A stretch of 32,481 bases of DNA from Betaproteobacteria bacterium. Its GTDB lineage: Bacteria > Pseudomonadota > Gammaproteobacteria > Burkholderiales > SHXO01. The stretch lies in contig JANXRW010000111.1 of NCBI GenBank assembly GCA_025356655.1, positions 1-32,481 on the forward strand. Reading direction: 5' to 3'. Numbering within the stretch: the stretch's first letter is position 1; each line of letters begins with the position of its first letter. Below the pieces are notes generated by a model. The model saw nothing but the letters and a program-made list of their open reading frames with translations. It made no database searches and was not told the origin of the DNA. Shown piece after piece: positions 23,663 through 31,535 of this stretch. Position numbers and translations under genes: made by a program.

Positions 23663-24577
23663 TCAGTGACCCGCCCGCGTCCCCGCAAACTCCGCCGCGG
23701 CGAGCACCGTCGCCAAGTGAATTTCGACCGTGTCTTCGATGGGATCCGCATAGCCCCCCGCCATGACAACTGCCACGGGCAGTCCCCGCTCGCGGCAGCG
23801 GCCCAGCACGCGCCGATCTCGCTCCAGCAACCCGGCGGCGCTCAGCGCCAGTCGCCCCAGCCGGTCGCCCACGTAGGGATCCGCGCCTGCAAGATAGAGC
23901 ACCAGATCTGCACGGGCGTCATCCAAACTGGGTTCGAGTACCTCGTCGAGCCGCGCCATGTAAACCACATCCCCCGTTCCGTCGGGCAATTCGACGTCCA
24001 GATCGCTGCGCTCCTTGCGAAAGGGAAAGTTGCGCGCACCGTGCAGCGATAGCGTGAAAACCGACGGATCCGTCGCAAAAATCGCCGCCGTTCCATCGCC
24101 CTGGTGGACGTCGCAATCGATGACCAGCGCGCGGCGCAGTCGGCCTTGCGCCTGCAAAGCGCGAATGGCCACCGCGCAATCGTTAAACACGCAGTAGCCC
24201 GCCCCGTGGTCAGCAAAGGCGTGGTGGGTGCCGCCCGCCAAACTCACACTCACGCCCTCATCCAGGGCGGCATCCGCGCAGGCGATCGTCGCGCCCGTGG
24301 AGCGCCGGGACCGCTCCACCAGGGCCGACGACCAGGGCAGCCCGAGGCGACGTTGGTCCGCCACCGAGAGGCTGCCTTCGAGTACCTGCCGCAGATAAGC
24401 GGCGTCATGCACCCGCAGCAAGTCGGCCTCGGAGGCTGCCGCAGCCACCTCCAACCCCGCAGGTCCGGCGATCGCAAAGGCCGCCACGCGCTCGCGCAGC
24501 AGCCGGTACTTGGACACTGGAAAGCGATGGCCGGGGGGCAGTGGCAGTTCAAAGTGATCCGTACGGAAGACCCGCAT
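23663..24577 (-). CDS. Histone deacetylase-family (arginase-fold) hydrolase
   Basis: 304 residues of the bacterial HDAC/acetoin-utilisation/acetylpolyamine amidohydrolase superfamily, most like the short class IV (HDAC11-like) type. The tandem histidines are in GGTHHAF (H118, H119), metal ligands are D156 and H158 in DCDVHQGDGT plus D233 in AGADPY, and the transition-state tyrosine is Y276 in GGYA. The protein is soluble. Its natural substrate is not known; acetylated protein lysines or a small acylated amine are possible. It starts 3 bases after the ampD stop, so the two are co-transcribed. The catalytic set is complete, so it is likely active. Confidence 0.9.
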   Translation of the reverse strand: MRVFRTDHFELPLPPGHRFPVSKYRLLRERVAAFAIAGPAGLEVAAAASEADLLRVHDAAYLRQVLEGSLSVADQRRLGLPWSSALVERSRRSTGATIACADAALDEGVSVSLAGGTHHAFADHGAGYCVFNDCAVAIRALQAQGRLRRALVIDCDVHQGDGTAAIFATDPSVFTLSLHGARNFPFRKERSDLDVELPDGTGDVVYMARLDEVLEPSLDDARADLVLYLAGADPYVGDRLGRLALSAAGLLERDRRVLGRCRERGLPVAVVMAGGYADPIEDTVEIHLATVLAAAEFAGTRAGH

Positions 24578-24580
24578 GGG

Positions 24581-25150
24581 CTAACGGTCCAAGGCGCCGC
24601 GGTACCTCGCCCAGTCAAAGCCGGGGCCAGGGTCGGTCTTGCGGCCTGGCGCGATGTCGCTGTGCCCGACAATTGCGTCAATGGGATACCACGCCCGCAG
24701 TTGCCGGGTCAGCCGCTCAAGGGCCTCGTACTGGGCATCGGTGAAGGGCCGCACGTCGGTTCCCTCCAACTCCACGCCGATGGAGAAATCATTGCAGCGC
24801 TCGCGCCCCTGCCAACGCGACTGGCCCGCGTGCCAGGCGCGGGCCTCACACCCGACGAACTGCAGCAGTTCGCCGTCGCGACGCAAGAAGAAATGTGCCG
24901 ACACCCGCAGTCCTTGGAGCCCTTGGTAATAGGGATGGGCCGCCGGGTCGAGGCGGTTGGTGAAGAGTTCCTCCACCGCACTCCCGCCGAACTCCCCGGG
25001 CGGCAGGCTGATGCTGTGCACCACAAGCAGGCTGGGCAGGATGCCAGGGGGACGCTCGTCCTGGTTGGGTGAGGTGACCCGACGGGCCGAGCACATCCAG
25101 CCATCGGCGTCCAGGGCGTCGTCGGCCAGCCCAGGAGGCGCCGGCGACAC
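24581..25150 (-). CDS. ampD: 1,6-anhydro-N-acetylmuramyl-L-alanine amidase
   Basis: 189 residues, cytoplasmic, no signal peptide. LLVVHSISLPPGEFGG (41-56) with zinc ligand H45, FSIGVELEGTD (122-132) with catalytic E127, and GHSDIAPGRKTDPGPGFDW (162-180) with ligands H163 and D173 are the AmpD hallmarks. The enzyme recycles cell-wall anhydro-muropeptides by releasing the peptide and thereby lowers AmpR-type beta-lactamase inducers. The start is GTG at 25150, 18 bases after the upstream gene; no clear binding site is seen, and ATG 25096 would remove the conserved DGW segment. Confidence 0.93.
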   Translation of the reverse strand: MSPAPPGLADDALDADGWMCSARRVTSPNQDERPPGILPSLLVVHSISLPPGEFGGSAVEELFTNRLDPAAHPYYQGLQGLRVSAHFFLRRDGELLQFVGCEARAWHAGQSRWQGRERCNDFSIGVELEGTDVRPFTDAQYEALERLTRQLRAWYPIDAIVGHSDIAPGRKTDPGPGFDWARYRGALDR

Positions 25151-25168
25151 CTCAGTGTGCCGCGGGCT

Positions 25169-25729
25169 TCACTTTGCGGGAGCCGGCTCCGCCGACGGGG
25201 CAGGCGCGCTCGGCGCGGGTGCCTCGGCGGCCGAGGGGGCGGAGTCGCCGGGCGCCGCTGGGGCGGGAGCAGGCGCCGGTTGCGCCGCAGCCTTCACCGG
25301 GCGCTTGTAGTCATGCGGTGCGCGCCAGAGCGTGTTGAGGCCGATGCGGCTCTTCGCATCCGCAGGGCCACGCGCCTTGAGCGCCGCCGCCGTGCCGGGC
25401 AGTTCCAACTCCTTCAAGGACATGCGTTCGCTGTAAGCCAAGCGCTCGTCGCGCTTGGCGTAGGTGAGTATCAGGTCCGCCCCCTTCTGCTTCCACTTGG
25501 CGAAGGTGGTCGAACGGCCATGGCGCTTGCCTGGCCGGCCGGGAATCTGGAAATCGTACTCCTCGATGATCTTCGCACGCCCGCCTGCATCCAAGCTCAG
25601 GTAAAGACGGTCCCCGCCTTCGCCGCGCGCCGTCTCGTAGGTGCCAACGGGAATGCCGGCCGCGAGCACGGGACCGACGAATAGCAGAAGTGCGCAGGGG
25701 GCCAGAAACAGCCGCAGAATCGAAAACAT
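25169..25729 (-). CDS. Secreted protein with a Pro/Ala-rich tail, function unknown
   Basis: 186 residues. A signal peptide (FSILRLFLAPCALLLFVGP, cleavage likely after LAA, ~24) precedes a beta-rich domain of about 110 residues: VGTYETARGEGGDRLYLSLD, FQIPGRPGKRHGRSTTF, FAKWKQKGADLILTYAKRDE. The last ~37 residues are a Pro/Ala/Ser tail (PAPAPAAPGDSAPSA), like a flexible wall- or surface-spanning linker. I do not recognise the family. It sits between pilR and ampD on the same strand; a periplasmic role beside cell-wall recycling is conceivable but unproved. Confidence 0.65.
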   Translation of the reverse strand: MFSILRLFLAPCALLLFVGPVLAAGIPVGTYETARGEGGDRLYLSLDAGGRAKIIEEYDFQIPGRPGKRHGRSTTFAKWKQKGADLILTYAKRDERLAYSERMSLKELELPGTAAALKARGPADAKSRIGLNTLWRAPHDYKRPVKAAAQPAPAPAPAAPGDSAPSAAEAPAPSAPAPSAEPAPAK

Positions 25730-25795
25730 GGGGGAATTCCTTCAATCAGTGAACCGCCGACCCGACCGGGCGCGGCGGCATGGCATCGGTCAGAC

Positions 25796-27187
25796 TCAGC
25801 TGATGCCGAGGCGTTCCATCCGGTAGCGCATGGCCCGGAAGGTGATCCCGAGCAGTTTCGCCGCCGCGGTGCGATTGTACCGGGTCTTCTCCAGGGCTTC
25901 GAGGATTGCCTCGCGCTCCACTCGATCCAGATACTCCTGCAAGGGCCATTTGCCGCCGTTTCCCTCTGCGGGCGCCTCGGACTGCGCCGCCTCCGAAGGG
26001 GTGAGTTGGAGGTCGGGAACCGTCACCCGGGCGCCATCACAAAGGGCCATGGCCCGTTCGAGGATGTTCTCCAACTCGCGCACGTTGCCCGGAAAATCAT
26101 AGGTCGCGAGGGCGCGCATGGCTTCGCCCTCCAAGCTGGGCTTGGGGCGGTTGGGCAGGGCCGAGAGCTTCTCGAGGACGCTCATCGCGATAGCGGGGAT
26201 GTCCTCGCGCATATCCCGCAGGGCCGGCATGCGCAATTCGATGACGTTGAGGCGGTAGTAGAGATCGTGACGGAATTTGCCCGCTTCCACGCAGTCGCTC
26301 AGGTTTTGGTGGGTGGCGCTGATGATACGGACGTCCACCGCGTCCTCCTGCGTGGACCCGACCTTGCGCGCCTTACGCTCCTGGATGGCACGGAGCAGTT
26401 TCACCTGCATGGCGAGCGGCAGGTCGGCTACCTCGTCGAGGAATAGCGTTCCGCCGTTGGCTGCCTGAAAAAAGCCGTCCCGGTCCGCGTCGGCGCCCGT
26501 GAAGGCGCCCTTGCGGTAGCCGAAGAACTCGCTCTCCATCAGGTTCTCAGGAATCGCCCCGCAGTTGACGGGCACGAAAGGACGATCGCGCCGAGCACTC
26601 TTCTGGTGGATCAGGCGAGCGGCCAGTTCCTTCCCGCTGCCGGACTCACCGGTGATGTGTACGGGCGCCTCGCTGCGAGCAAGCTTCTCGATCAATTGGC
26701 GTACGTGGGCGATGGCTGGAGACTCCCCCAGCAGGCCACGCTCGCCGGCGTCCAGTTCCCCCCCTTTGCTGTCGCCGCCCTTGGGCAGGCTGAGCGCGGA
26801 CTTCACCAGCGTGCGCAACTGATCCAGGCCCACGGGCTTGGCCAAGTAGTCGAAGGCGCCCGCCTTGAGTGCGGCGACGGCGTTTTCCGTGTTTCCGTGC
26901 GCCGTGATCACCGCAACCGGAAGGTCGAAGCTGCTCCGCGCGATGCGCTCGACGATCTCTAGTCCGGTGCCGTCGGGCAGGCGCATGTCGGTGAGACAGA
27001 GGTCGAAGCCGCGCGCGTCCAGATGGGCGACGGCCTCCTCGACGCTCATGGCGCGCTCGACGTCCAGCCCCATGCGAATCAGGGTAAGTTCGATCAGTTC
27101 CAGGATGTCGACTTCGTCGTCCACGACCAGAACACAGCGCGAGGAGGTGTTCCCGCGCCCCCCGTTACCCCGTTCGCTGCGCTTCAA
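25796..27187 (-). CDS. pilR: Sigma-54-dependent response regulator, PilR-like
   Basis: 463 residues. A receiver domain (D23/D24, phosphate acceptor D67 in LTDMRLPD, K117 in LAKPVG) is followed by the AAA+ sigma-54 activator domain: Walker A GESGSGKE (180-187), GAFTGA loop (227-232), Walker B LFLDEVADLP (248-257). A Fis-type helix-turn-helix is at the C-terminus (RTAAAKLLGITFRAMRYRMERL). In type IV pilus systems PilR activates pilA with PilS. It overlaps pilS by 4 bases (ATGA). Type IV pilin genes are not in the window, so the PilS/PilR assignment rests on domains and this overlap. Confidence 0.9.
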   Translation of the reverse strand: MKRSERGNGGRGNTSSRCVLVVDDEVDILELIELTLIRMGLDVERAMSVEEAVAHLDARGFDLCLTDMRLPDGTGLEIVERIARSSFDLPVAVITAHGNTENAVAALKAGAFDYLAKPVGLDQLRTLVKSALSLPKGGDSKGGELDAGERGLLGESPAIAHVRQLIEKLARSEAPVHITGESGSGKELAARLIHQKSARRDRPFVPVNCGAIPENLMESEFFGYRKGAFTGADADRDGFFQAANGGTLFLDEVADLPLAMQVKLLRAIQERKARKVGSTQEDAVDVRIISATHQNLSDCVEAGKFRHDLYYRLNVIELRMPALRDMREDIPAIAMSVLEKLSALPNRPKPSLEGEAMRALATYDFPGNVRELENILERAMALCDGARVTVPDLQLTPSEAAQSEAPAEGNGGKWPLQEYLDRVEREAILEALEKTRYNRTAAAKLLGITFRAMRYRMERLGIS

Positions 27188-28911
27188 GCCTTCACCCCTC
27201 TGAACCAGATCAAAAACTTGGCCCCGCTGTCTTGGTCAACATAGTCGAGCGAAGCGTTGTTACCGTCACAGATTTCGCGCGCGATGTACAGCCCCAGACC
27301 GGTGCCGTTGGCGGCCGTGGTGAAGAAGGGCTCGAACAGATGCGGGCGGATGGCCTCGGGCACGCCGGAACCGTCGTCGCTAATGCTTAATTCTACCCCA
27401 GTTTGCTGGAGCGACAGGTCGATTCTTATGCTGCCGGGCTTGCGCTGGCAGTAACGGAGCGCGTTGCGGCAGAGGTTCCACATCACTTGGTTGATGTGGC
27501 TCCGGTCGAAGGTGACTGCCGGATCGAGTTCGATCCGGAGGTCGACGATCTCGTCGGGCACTTTTTCGATCTGGCAGAACTGGCTCACGAAAGTACGCAG
27601 AAAATCACCGAGCTGAAAGGTCTCGCGATGAGCCCGGTCACGGCGGTTGAGTCGCAGGACATCCTGCACCATGCGGTCGAGCCGTTGGCTGTTGTCGTGG
27701 ACGATCTGCAACAGGCGCTTCTGCGTCTCCCCCATACCCGGCTCCTCCATCAGGAGTTCCGTGGCGTGGTTGATCGCCGACAGGGGATTACGAATTTCGT
27801 GCGCAATATTGGCCGTGAGACGCCCCATGGCGGCCAGCTTAAGTTGCTGGGCTTCGGCCTGGATACGCGTGAGGTCCTCCAGAAAAATCACCACGCCCAC
27901 CCCGCGACTGCGCCCCACCGGGACGAACCGCGCGCCGGCGAGCTTTTGCGTGAACACGGTGCGAAGCGGGTCGAAGCCGGCGGCCGGATCCTCACGCCAG
28001 CGCCGCAGGCGGTCGTCCAGGGCCGGAGCGTAGTCCTGCAGGAGCAACTCGTTTCCCGCCTTCTGTAAGGGCCCGAGGATCTCCACCGCCCGGCGATTCA
28101 TTTGCCGGATGATCCCCTGCTCATCGACCACGAGCACGCCGTCTTTCATGTCCTGGATCACCAACTGGTTAACCTGGGCCAAGTTGGCCAAGTCAACCTC
28201 GCGCTGAGCCGCCAACTGCTCGCTCGCGGCGGTGTACCGCGATAGCGTGTGGGCAAGCCAGGCGGTGGCGAAATAGGACACGCACAACAGGCCTACGTGA
28301 ACGAACGAAGCCGGGCTACCGCTCTGGTAGAGCACCTCGTAGCCCTGTTCGAGGAGCACGACAATGGAACCCAAGGCGGCGAAGAACAGGGTCAGCCGAC
28401 CCCGGCTGATCGTGCCCGCCGCCGCCAGGGACGCGAGCAGCAGAAGGCCGAGGCCGCTAGCCACCCCACCGCTGGCGCTCATCAGCAAGCTGATGAAGAA
28501 GACGTCCGCCACCACATGGGCGGCGAGTTGCACGTGGAACTCCGGGCGGCGCGAAGTGACGCCGGCAAGCGCCACCAGGGCGAAGGCGACATATCCAAGC
28601 GAGCCGTACAAGAAAAGCTGCGGGCTGCGCGAACCAAAAACCGAATCGGCGGAGACCGCCACGGTGGCCACCAGGAGCGCGGCCACGACGAGGCGGTACA
28701 CGTCAAAGTAGAAGAGCGAGCGCCAGTGGCTCGCAGTCACCGCCCCGCGGACGGCACCGAAGCGCCCCGCGCGCTGTGCTAGCGAAGCTTGCGGACTGAC
28801 CGTCGAGGGCGTGGCGGTATCCCCCAGTTCAGCGCCGCTGAGACCGCACGGGTCCCAGGCGGCGGTGCTCGTCGGAACAGAAGAACTGGCCCTCAGAGGT
28901 GAAGGATTCAC
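27184..28911 (-). CDS. pilS: Sensor histidine kinase, PilS-like
   Basis: 575 residues as opened. Six transmembrane helices between about 70 and 225 (starting WRSLFYFDVYRL) precede a PAS-like region (VIQDMKDGVLVVDEQGIIRQMN, 251-272), a HisKA domain with phospho-accepting H371 in NIAHEIRNPLSAI, and an HATPase with ATP lid FEPFFTTAANGTGLGLYIA. This is the classic PilS arrangement. The GTG start at 28911 overlaps the PP0621-like gene by 83 bases, which is unusual, and no good binding site precedes it. The GTG at 28740 just before the first helix is an alternative; the true start is unclear, but the N-terminal ~60 residues are hydrophilic and dispensable for the fold. Confidence 0.85.
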   Translation of the reverse strand: MNPSPLRASSSVPTSTAAWDPCGLSGAELGDTATPSTVSPQASLAQRAGRFGAVRGAVTASHWRSLFYFDVYRLVVAALLVATVAVSADSVFGSRSPQLFLYGSLGYVAFALVALAGVTSRRPEFHVQLAAHVVADVFFISLLMSASGGVASGLGLLLLASLAAAGTISRGRLTLFFAALGSIVVLLEQGYEVLYQSGSPASFVHVGLLCVSYFATAWLAHTLSRYTAASEQLAAQREVDLANLAQVNQLVIQDMKDGVLVVDEQGIIRQMNRRAVEILGPLQKAGNELLLQDYAPALDDRLRRWREDPAAGFDPLRTVFTQKLAGARFVPVGRSRGVGVVIFLEDLTRIQAEAQQLKLAAMGRLTANIAHEIRNPLSAINHATELLMEEPGMGETQKRLLQIVHDNSQRLDRMVQDVLRLNRRDRAHRETFQLGDFLRTFVSQFCQIEKVPDEIVDLRIELDPAVTFDRSHINQVMWNLCRNALRYCQRKPGSIRIDLSLQQTGVELSISDDGSGVPEAIRPHLFEPFFTTAANGTGLGLYIAREICDGNNASLDYVDQDSGAKFLIWFRGVKA

Positions 28912-29080
28912 CGCGGGGGAGATGGACGGCGCAGTTTGCGCACCGCACCATGTCCTCCGCCGATCCCGCCTGAGAACCGGGTGTCGGTCGGGTGGTGGGT
29001 GGCTGGCCCTCGCGGCGCACCCGACTCATGATCACGTAGGCGACGATGCCGATCAACAAGAAAAAAAGCAGCTTTTGCAA
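28829..29080 (-). CDS. PP0621-family-like small membrane protein with a cysteine motif
   Basis: 83 residues. A single N-terminal transmembrane helix (MQKLLFFLLIGIVAYVIM) is followed by a basic/Pro linker and a cytoplasmic segment VRCANCAVHLPRGESF...FFCSDEHRR, where CxxC plus a later C suggests a small zinc-ribbon-like fold. Such genes are commonly found directly upstream of pilS in betaproteobacteria. The start codon is TTG (29080), with AAGGAC about 10 bases before it. The 3' end overlaps pilS in the predicted longer form. Confidence 0.7.
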   Translation of the reverse strand: MQKLLFFLLIGIVAYVIMSRVRREGQPPTTRPTPGSQAGSAEDMVRCANCAVHLPRGESFTSEGQFFCSDEHRRLGPVRSQRR

Positions 29081-29302
29081 ACAGAGTGTCCTTGTGCGGC
29101 GCGTTTCGGGCGGCGCCGCGACCGGCGGCCGCAGCGTGACGTCAATACGGCATCATAACGCAGGCATGCCCCCCCGACCAATGCAGCCGGAGCGCCGCCC
29201 TAGTCGGCAATTTCCCCCAGCCCATGGCGGATCTACGGCCGGCGTGTAGCGAACTTGAGTCAAGGCTTGCAAGGGGCGCGACGACCGCGTCGCGGCCGCG
29301 TA
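29081..29302. other. Intergenic region between the PP0621-like gene and the heat-shock promoter
   Basis: About 220 bases between divergent genes with no supported gene. It should hold the leftward promoter for the PP0621-pilS-pilR genes, which I could not place. Nearby inverted GC-rich runs (for example GCGGCGCCGCG near 29110-29125) lack a T-tract. Confidence 0.45.
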
Positions 29303-29332
29303 CTTGAAAGGCTGGAGCCGCTCCCCATCTTA
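29303..29332 (+). promoter_or_regulatory. Sigma-32 heat-shock promoter
   Basis: CTTGAAA (-35, 29303-29309) and CCCCATCTTA (-10, 29323-29332) with a 14-base gap between CTTGAA and CCCCAT. This is essentially the consensus (CTTGAAA then CCCCATnT) and lies about 65 bases ahead of the small heat-shock protein start codon. No other sigma-32-like pair was noticed in the window. Confidence 0.8.
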
Positions 29333-29395
29333 GGGTCACGGGCGCTCAACGTGAGGCCCCAAACCCCTTGTATCGCTTAACCAGAGGATATACCC

Positions 29396-29851
29396 ATGCG
29401 CAGCTTTGATCTCACCCCCCTGTACCGTAGCGCTATCGGCGTTGATCGCTTGGTGCAGATGTTCGACAGTGCCCAACTCACCGACGCACAACCCAGCTAC
29501 CCCCCCTATAACGTCGAGCTCGCGGGGGAGGACCAGTACCGCGTCACGATGGCCGTGGCCGGGTTCACCCGCGCTGAATTGGACGTGGAGGTGGAGCGCG
29601 ACACCCTGAAGGTCGTGGGTCGCAAGCAGAAGGAGGAAGGCGCTCGCACCTACCTGCACCGCGGTATCGGCGCGCGCAGCTTTGAACACCGCTTCCAGTT
29701 GGCGGACCACGTGGAGGTGTCGAGTGCAACACTCGACTCCGGGCTTCTTCACATCGACCTGGTTCGCCGGGTCCCCGAGGCGATGAAGCCGCGCAAGGTG
29801 GTCATCGACGGCGGCGACAACGTCGCCGTGCTCGAGCGTCGGGCGTCGTGA
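29396..29851 (+). CDS. Small heat-shock protein (Hsp20/IbpA-type chaperone)
   Basis: 151 residues with an alpha-crystallin domain (about 35-130). NVELAGEDQYRVTMAVAGFT (39-58) and LHIDLVRRVPEAMKPRKV near the C-terminus match IbpA/HspA. ATP-independent holdase that keeps unfolded proteins soluble. The family signature of a conserved GxxxL-type strand is represented by DSGLLHIDL. An AGAGGA site lies 8 bases before the ATG, and the near-consensus sigma-32 promoter stands upstream. It is transcribed toward the DegP-type protease about 110 bases away. Confidence 0.93.
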   Translation: MRSFDLTPLYRSAIGVDRLVQMFDSAQLTDAQPSYPPYNVELAGEDQYRVTMAVAGFTRAELDVEVERDTLKVVGRKQKEEGARTYLHRGIGARSFEHRFQLADHVEVSSATLDSGLLHIDLVRRVPEAMKPRKVVIDGGDNVAVLERRAS

Positions 29852-29917
29852 CGCCCGGGCGAGCGGCCCGCCCCCTCACGGAACTTCGCGGGGGCGAGTG
29901 AGTCCGAACTAGGCTGT

Positions 29918-29939
29918 GCCCGGCCCCTTCGGGCCGGGC
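29918..29939 (+). other. Hairpin between hsp20 and the protease gene
   Basis: A perfect 9-bp stem (GCCCGGCCC / GGGCCGGGC, 4-base loop CTTC) is not followed by a T-tract. It may be a weak terminator that lets part of the transcription run on to degP, or a leader structure of that gene. Confidence 0.45.
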
Positions 29940-29958
29940 GTACGCATCGGAGGCTGCC

Positions 29959-31473
29959 ATGGTTTGGAAGAAGCTCTTGCCCTTGGCCACCGTCGCGGTA
30001 CTGGGGATCGCACTGGGAGCTACCCTCACGGGCGGCTTCGGCAACTGGCGCCAAGAGGCGCTGCCCCTCGATCAGGTCCACGCGGCCCCGGCGCCGAACG
30101 CACTTGCGGCTCCGCCCGCGCGCGTCGTCGCTTCGGGGCTCCCGGATTTTGCGGACATCGCCGCCCGAAACGGACCGGCGGTCGTCAACATCAGCGTCTC
30201 CGCCGGCACCCACGGGCACTCGGGCGCTGGCCCTGATGCCGACGCCGATGACCCGCTCCAGGAATTCTTCCGGCGCTTCCAGATTCCCAACCCGCAGGGG
30301 GGACCACACGGCGGTGTACCCGTGCATGGCCAGGGTTCTGGGTTCATCGTCAGCCCCGATGGCGTCATCCTGACCAATGCCCATGTCGTGGCGAACGCCG
30401 ACGAGGTCGTGGTTAAACTTACCGACCGGCGTGAATTTAAGGCCAAGGTCGTGGGCGTGGACAAGCCTGCCGACGTCGCCGTGCTGCGCATCGAGGCTAA
30501 AGATCTGCCTAGCGTGCGCATCGGCGACCCCCAGCGGGCGCGCGTTGGCGAATGGGTGCTGGCAATCGGCTCACCCTTCGGCTTCGAGAACAGCGCGACT
30601 GCAGGCATTGTGTCGGCCAAGTCACGCTCCTTGCCAGACGAGGGCTACGTCCCTTTCCTGCAAACCGACGTGGCGATCAATCCGGGTAATTCGGGTGGCC
30701 CGCTGTTCAACATGGCAGGCGAAGTAATCGGTATCAACTCCCAGATCTACAGCCGCAGCGGAGGCTATCAGGGCCTTTCTTTCGCCATCCCAATCGACGT
30801 GGCGATGAAGGTGGAGAAGCAAATTCTGGCCACGGGTACGGTTCGACGTGGGCGTCTGGGCGTCGTCATCCAAGAGCTAAACCAGCAACTGGCCGACTCT
30901 TTCTCCCTGCCCACGGCCGCGGGTGCGCTGGTGAGTTCCGTGGAAAAAGGCGGACCCGCCGAGCAAGCGGGCATTCGGGCGGGCGATGTGATCCTGCGCT
31001 TCAATGACCGGGAGATCCTGCACTCAGCCGATCTCCCGCCCCTGGTGGCAGACCTCGCGCCGGGCAGCAAGGCTCGGCTACGCGTCTGGGCCAAAGGCTC
31101 GCAACGGGACGTCACTGTCACCGTGGGCGAGGTGAGGACGACGGCGGCCGCCGAAGCGCAGGGCGCGGATGGTGCCGGCCTGGGCCTCGCAGCACGCGCG
31201 CTCACCGCGCCGGAAGCGGCGCGCATGGGGGTGGCCGGAGGCCTGCTGGTGGAGCAAGTGAGTTCGGGGCCCGCCGCCCGCGCGAGTATCCGCCCCGGTG
31301 ACATTCTGCTGGCGGTCAACGGGGAGGCCCTGGCTTCGGTAGACCAACTGCGTGCGCTAGTCACGCGCAGGGGGGTGCGTTCGGTCGCACTCCACGTGCT
31401 ACGCAACGAGCACCGGCTCTTCGTTCCCGTCGACCTGGGCCGAGCGCCCCCAATGCCCGCGCCGGGAGGATAA
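29959..31473 (+). CDS. Periplasmic serine protease/chaperone, DegP/MucD family
   Basis: 504 residues. An N-terminal signal or anchor (KKLLPLATVAVLGIALGAT, 4-22) leads to the trypsin-like domain with catalytic triad H142 (TNAHVV), D172 (PADVAVLRI) and S245 (NPGNSGGPL). Two PDZ domains follow (about 285-375 and 400-490). The order and two PDZ domains match DegP/DegQ/MucD, which degrade or refold misfolded envelope proteins. GGAGGC precedes the ATG. It follows the heat-shock gene and is likely under stress control, but a separate promoter is not visible. Confidence 0.93.
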   Translation: MVWKKLLPLATVAVLGIALGATLTGGFGNWRQEALPLDQVHAAPAPNALAAPPARVVASGLPDFADIAARNGPAVVNISVSAGTHGHSGAGPDADADDPLQEFFRRFQIPNPQGGPHGGVPVHGQGSGFIVSPDGVILTNAHVVANADEVVVKLTDRREFKAKVVGVDKPADVAVLRIEAKDLPSVRIGDPQRARVGEWVLAIGSPFGFENSATAGIVSAKSRSLPDEGYVPFLQTDVAINPGNSGGPLFNMAGEVIGINSQIYSRSGGYQGLSFAIPIDVAMKVEKQILATGTVRRGRLGVVIQELNQQLADSFSLPTAAGALVSSVEKGGPAEQAGIRAGDVILRFNDREILHSADLPPLVADLAPGSKARLRVWAKGSQRDVTVTVGEVRTTAAAEAQGADGAGLGLAARALTAPEAARMGVAGGLLVEQVSSGPAARASIRPGDILLAVNGEALASVDQLRALVTRRGVRSVALHVLRNEHRLFVPVDLGRAPPMPAPGG

Positions 31474-31535
31474 AATCGGGGCTAGCTTCGCGCCCGGAAA
31501 TACCGGGGGCGGTCAGCATTGCGGGAGACCCCAGC

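Noticed and set aside
23579-24052. Plus-strand 157-residue frame upstream of nrdA and across the HDAC-type gene
   Set aside because: It overlaps the nrdA promoter and NrdR boxes and lies antisense to the hydrolase, with no family match.
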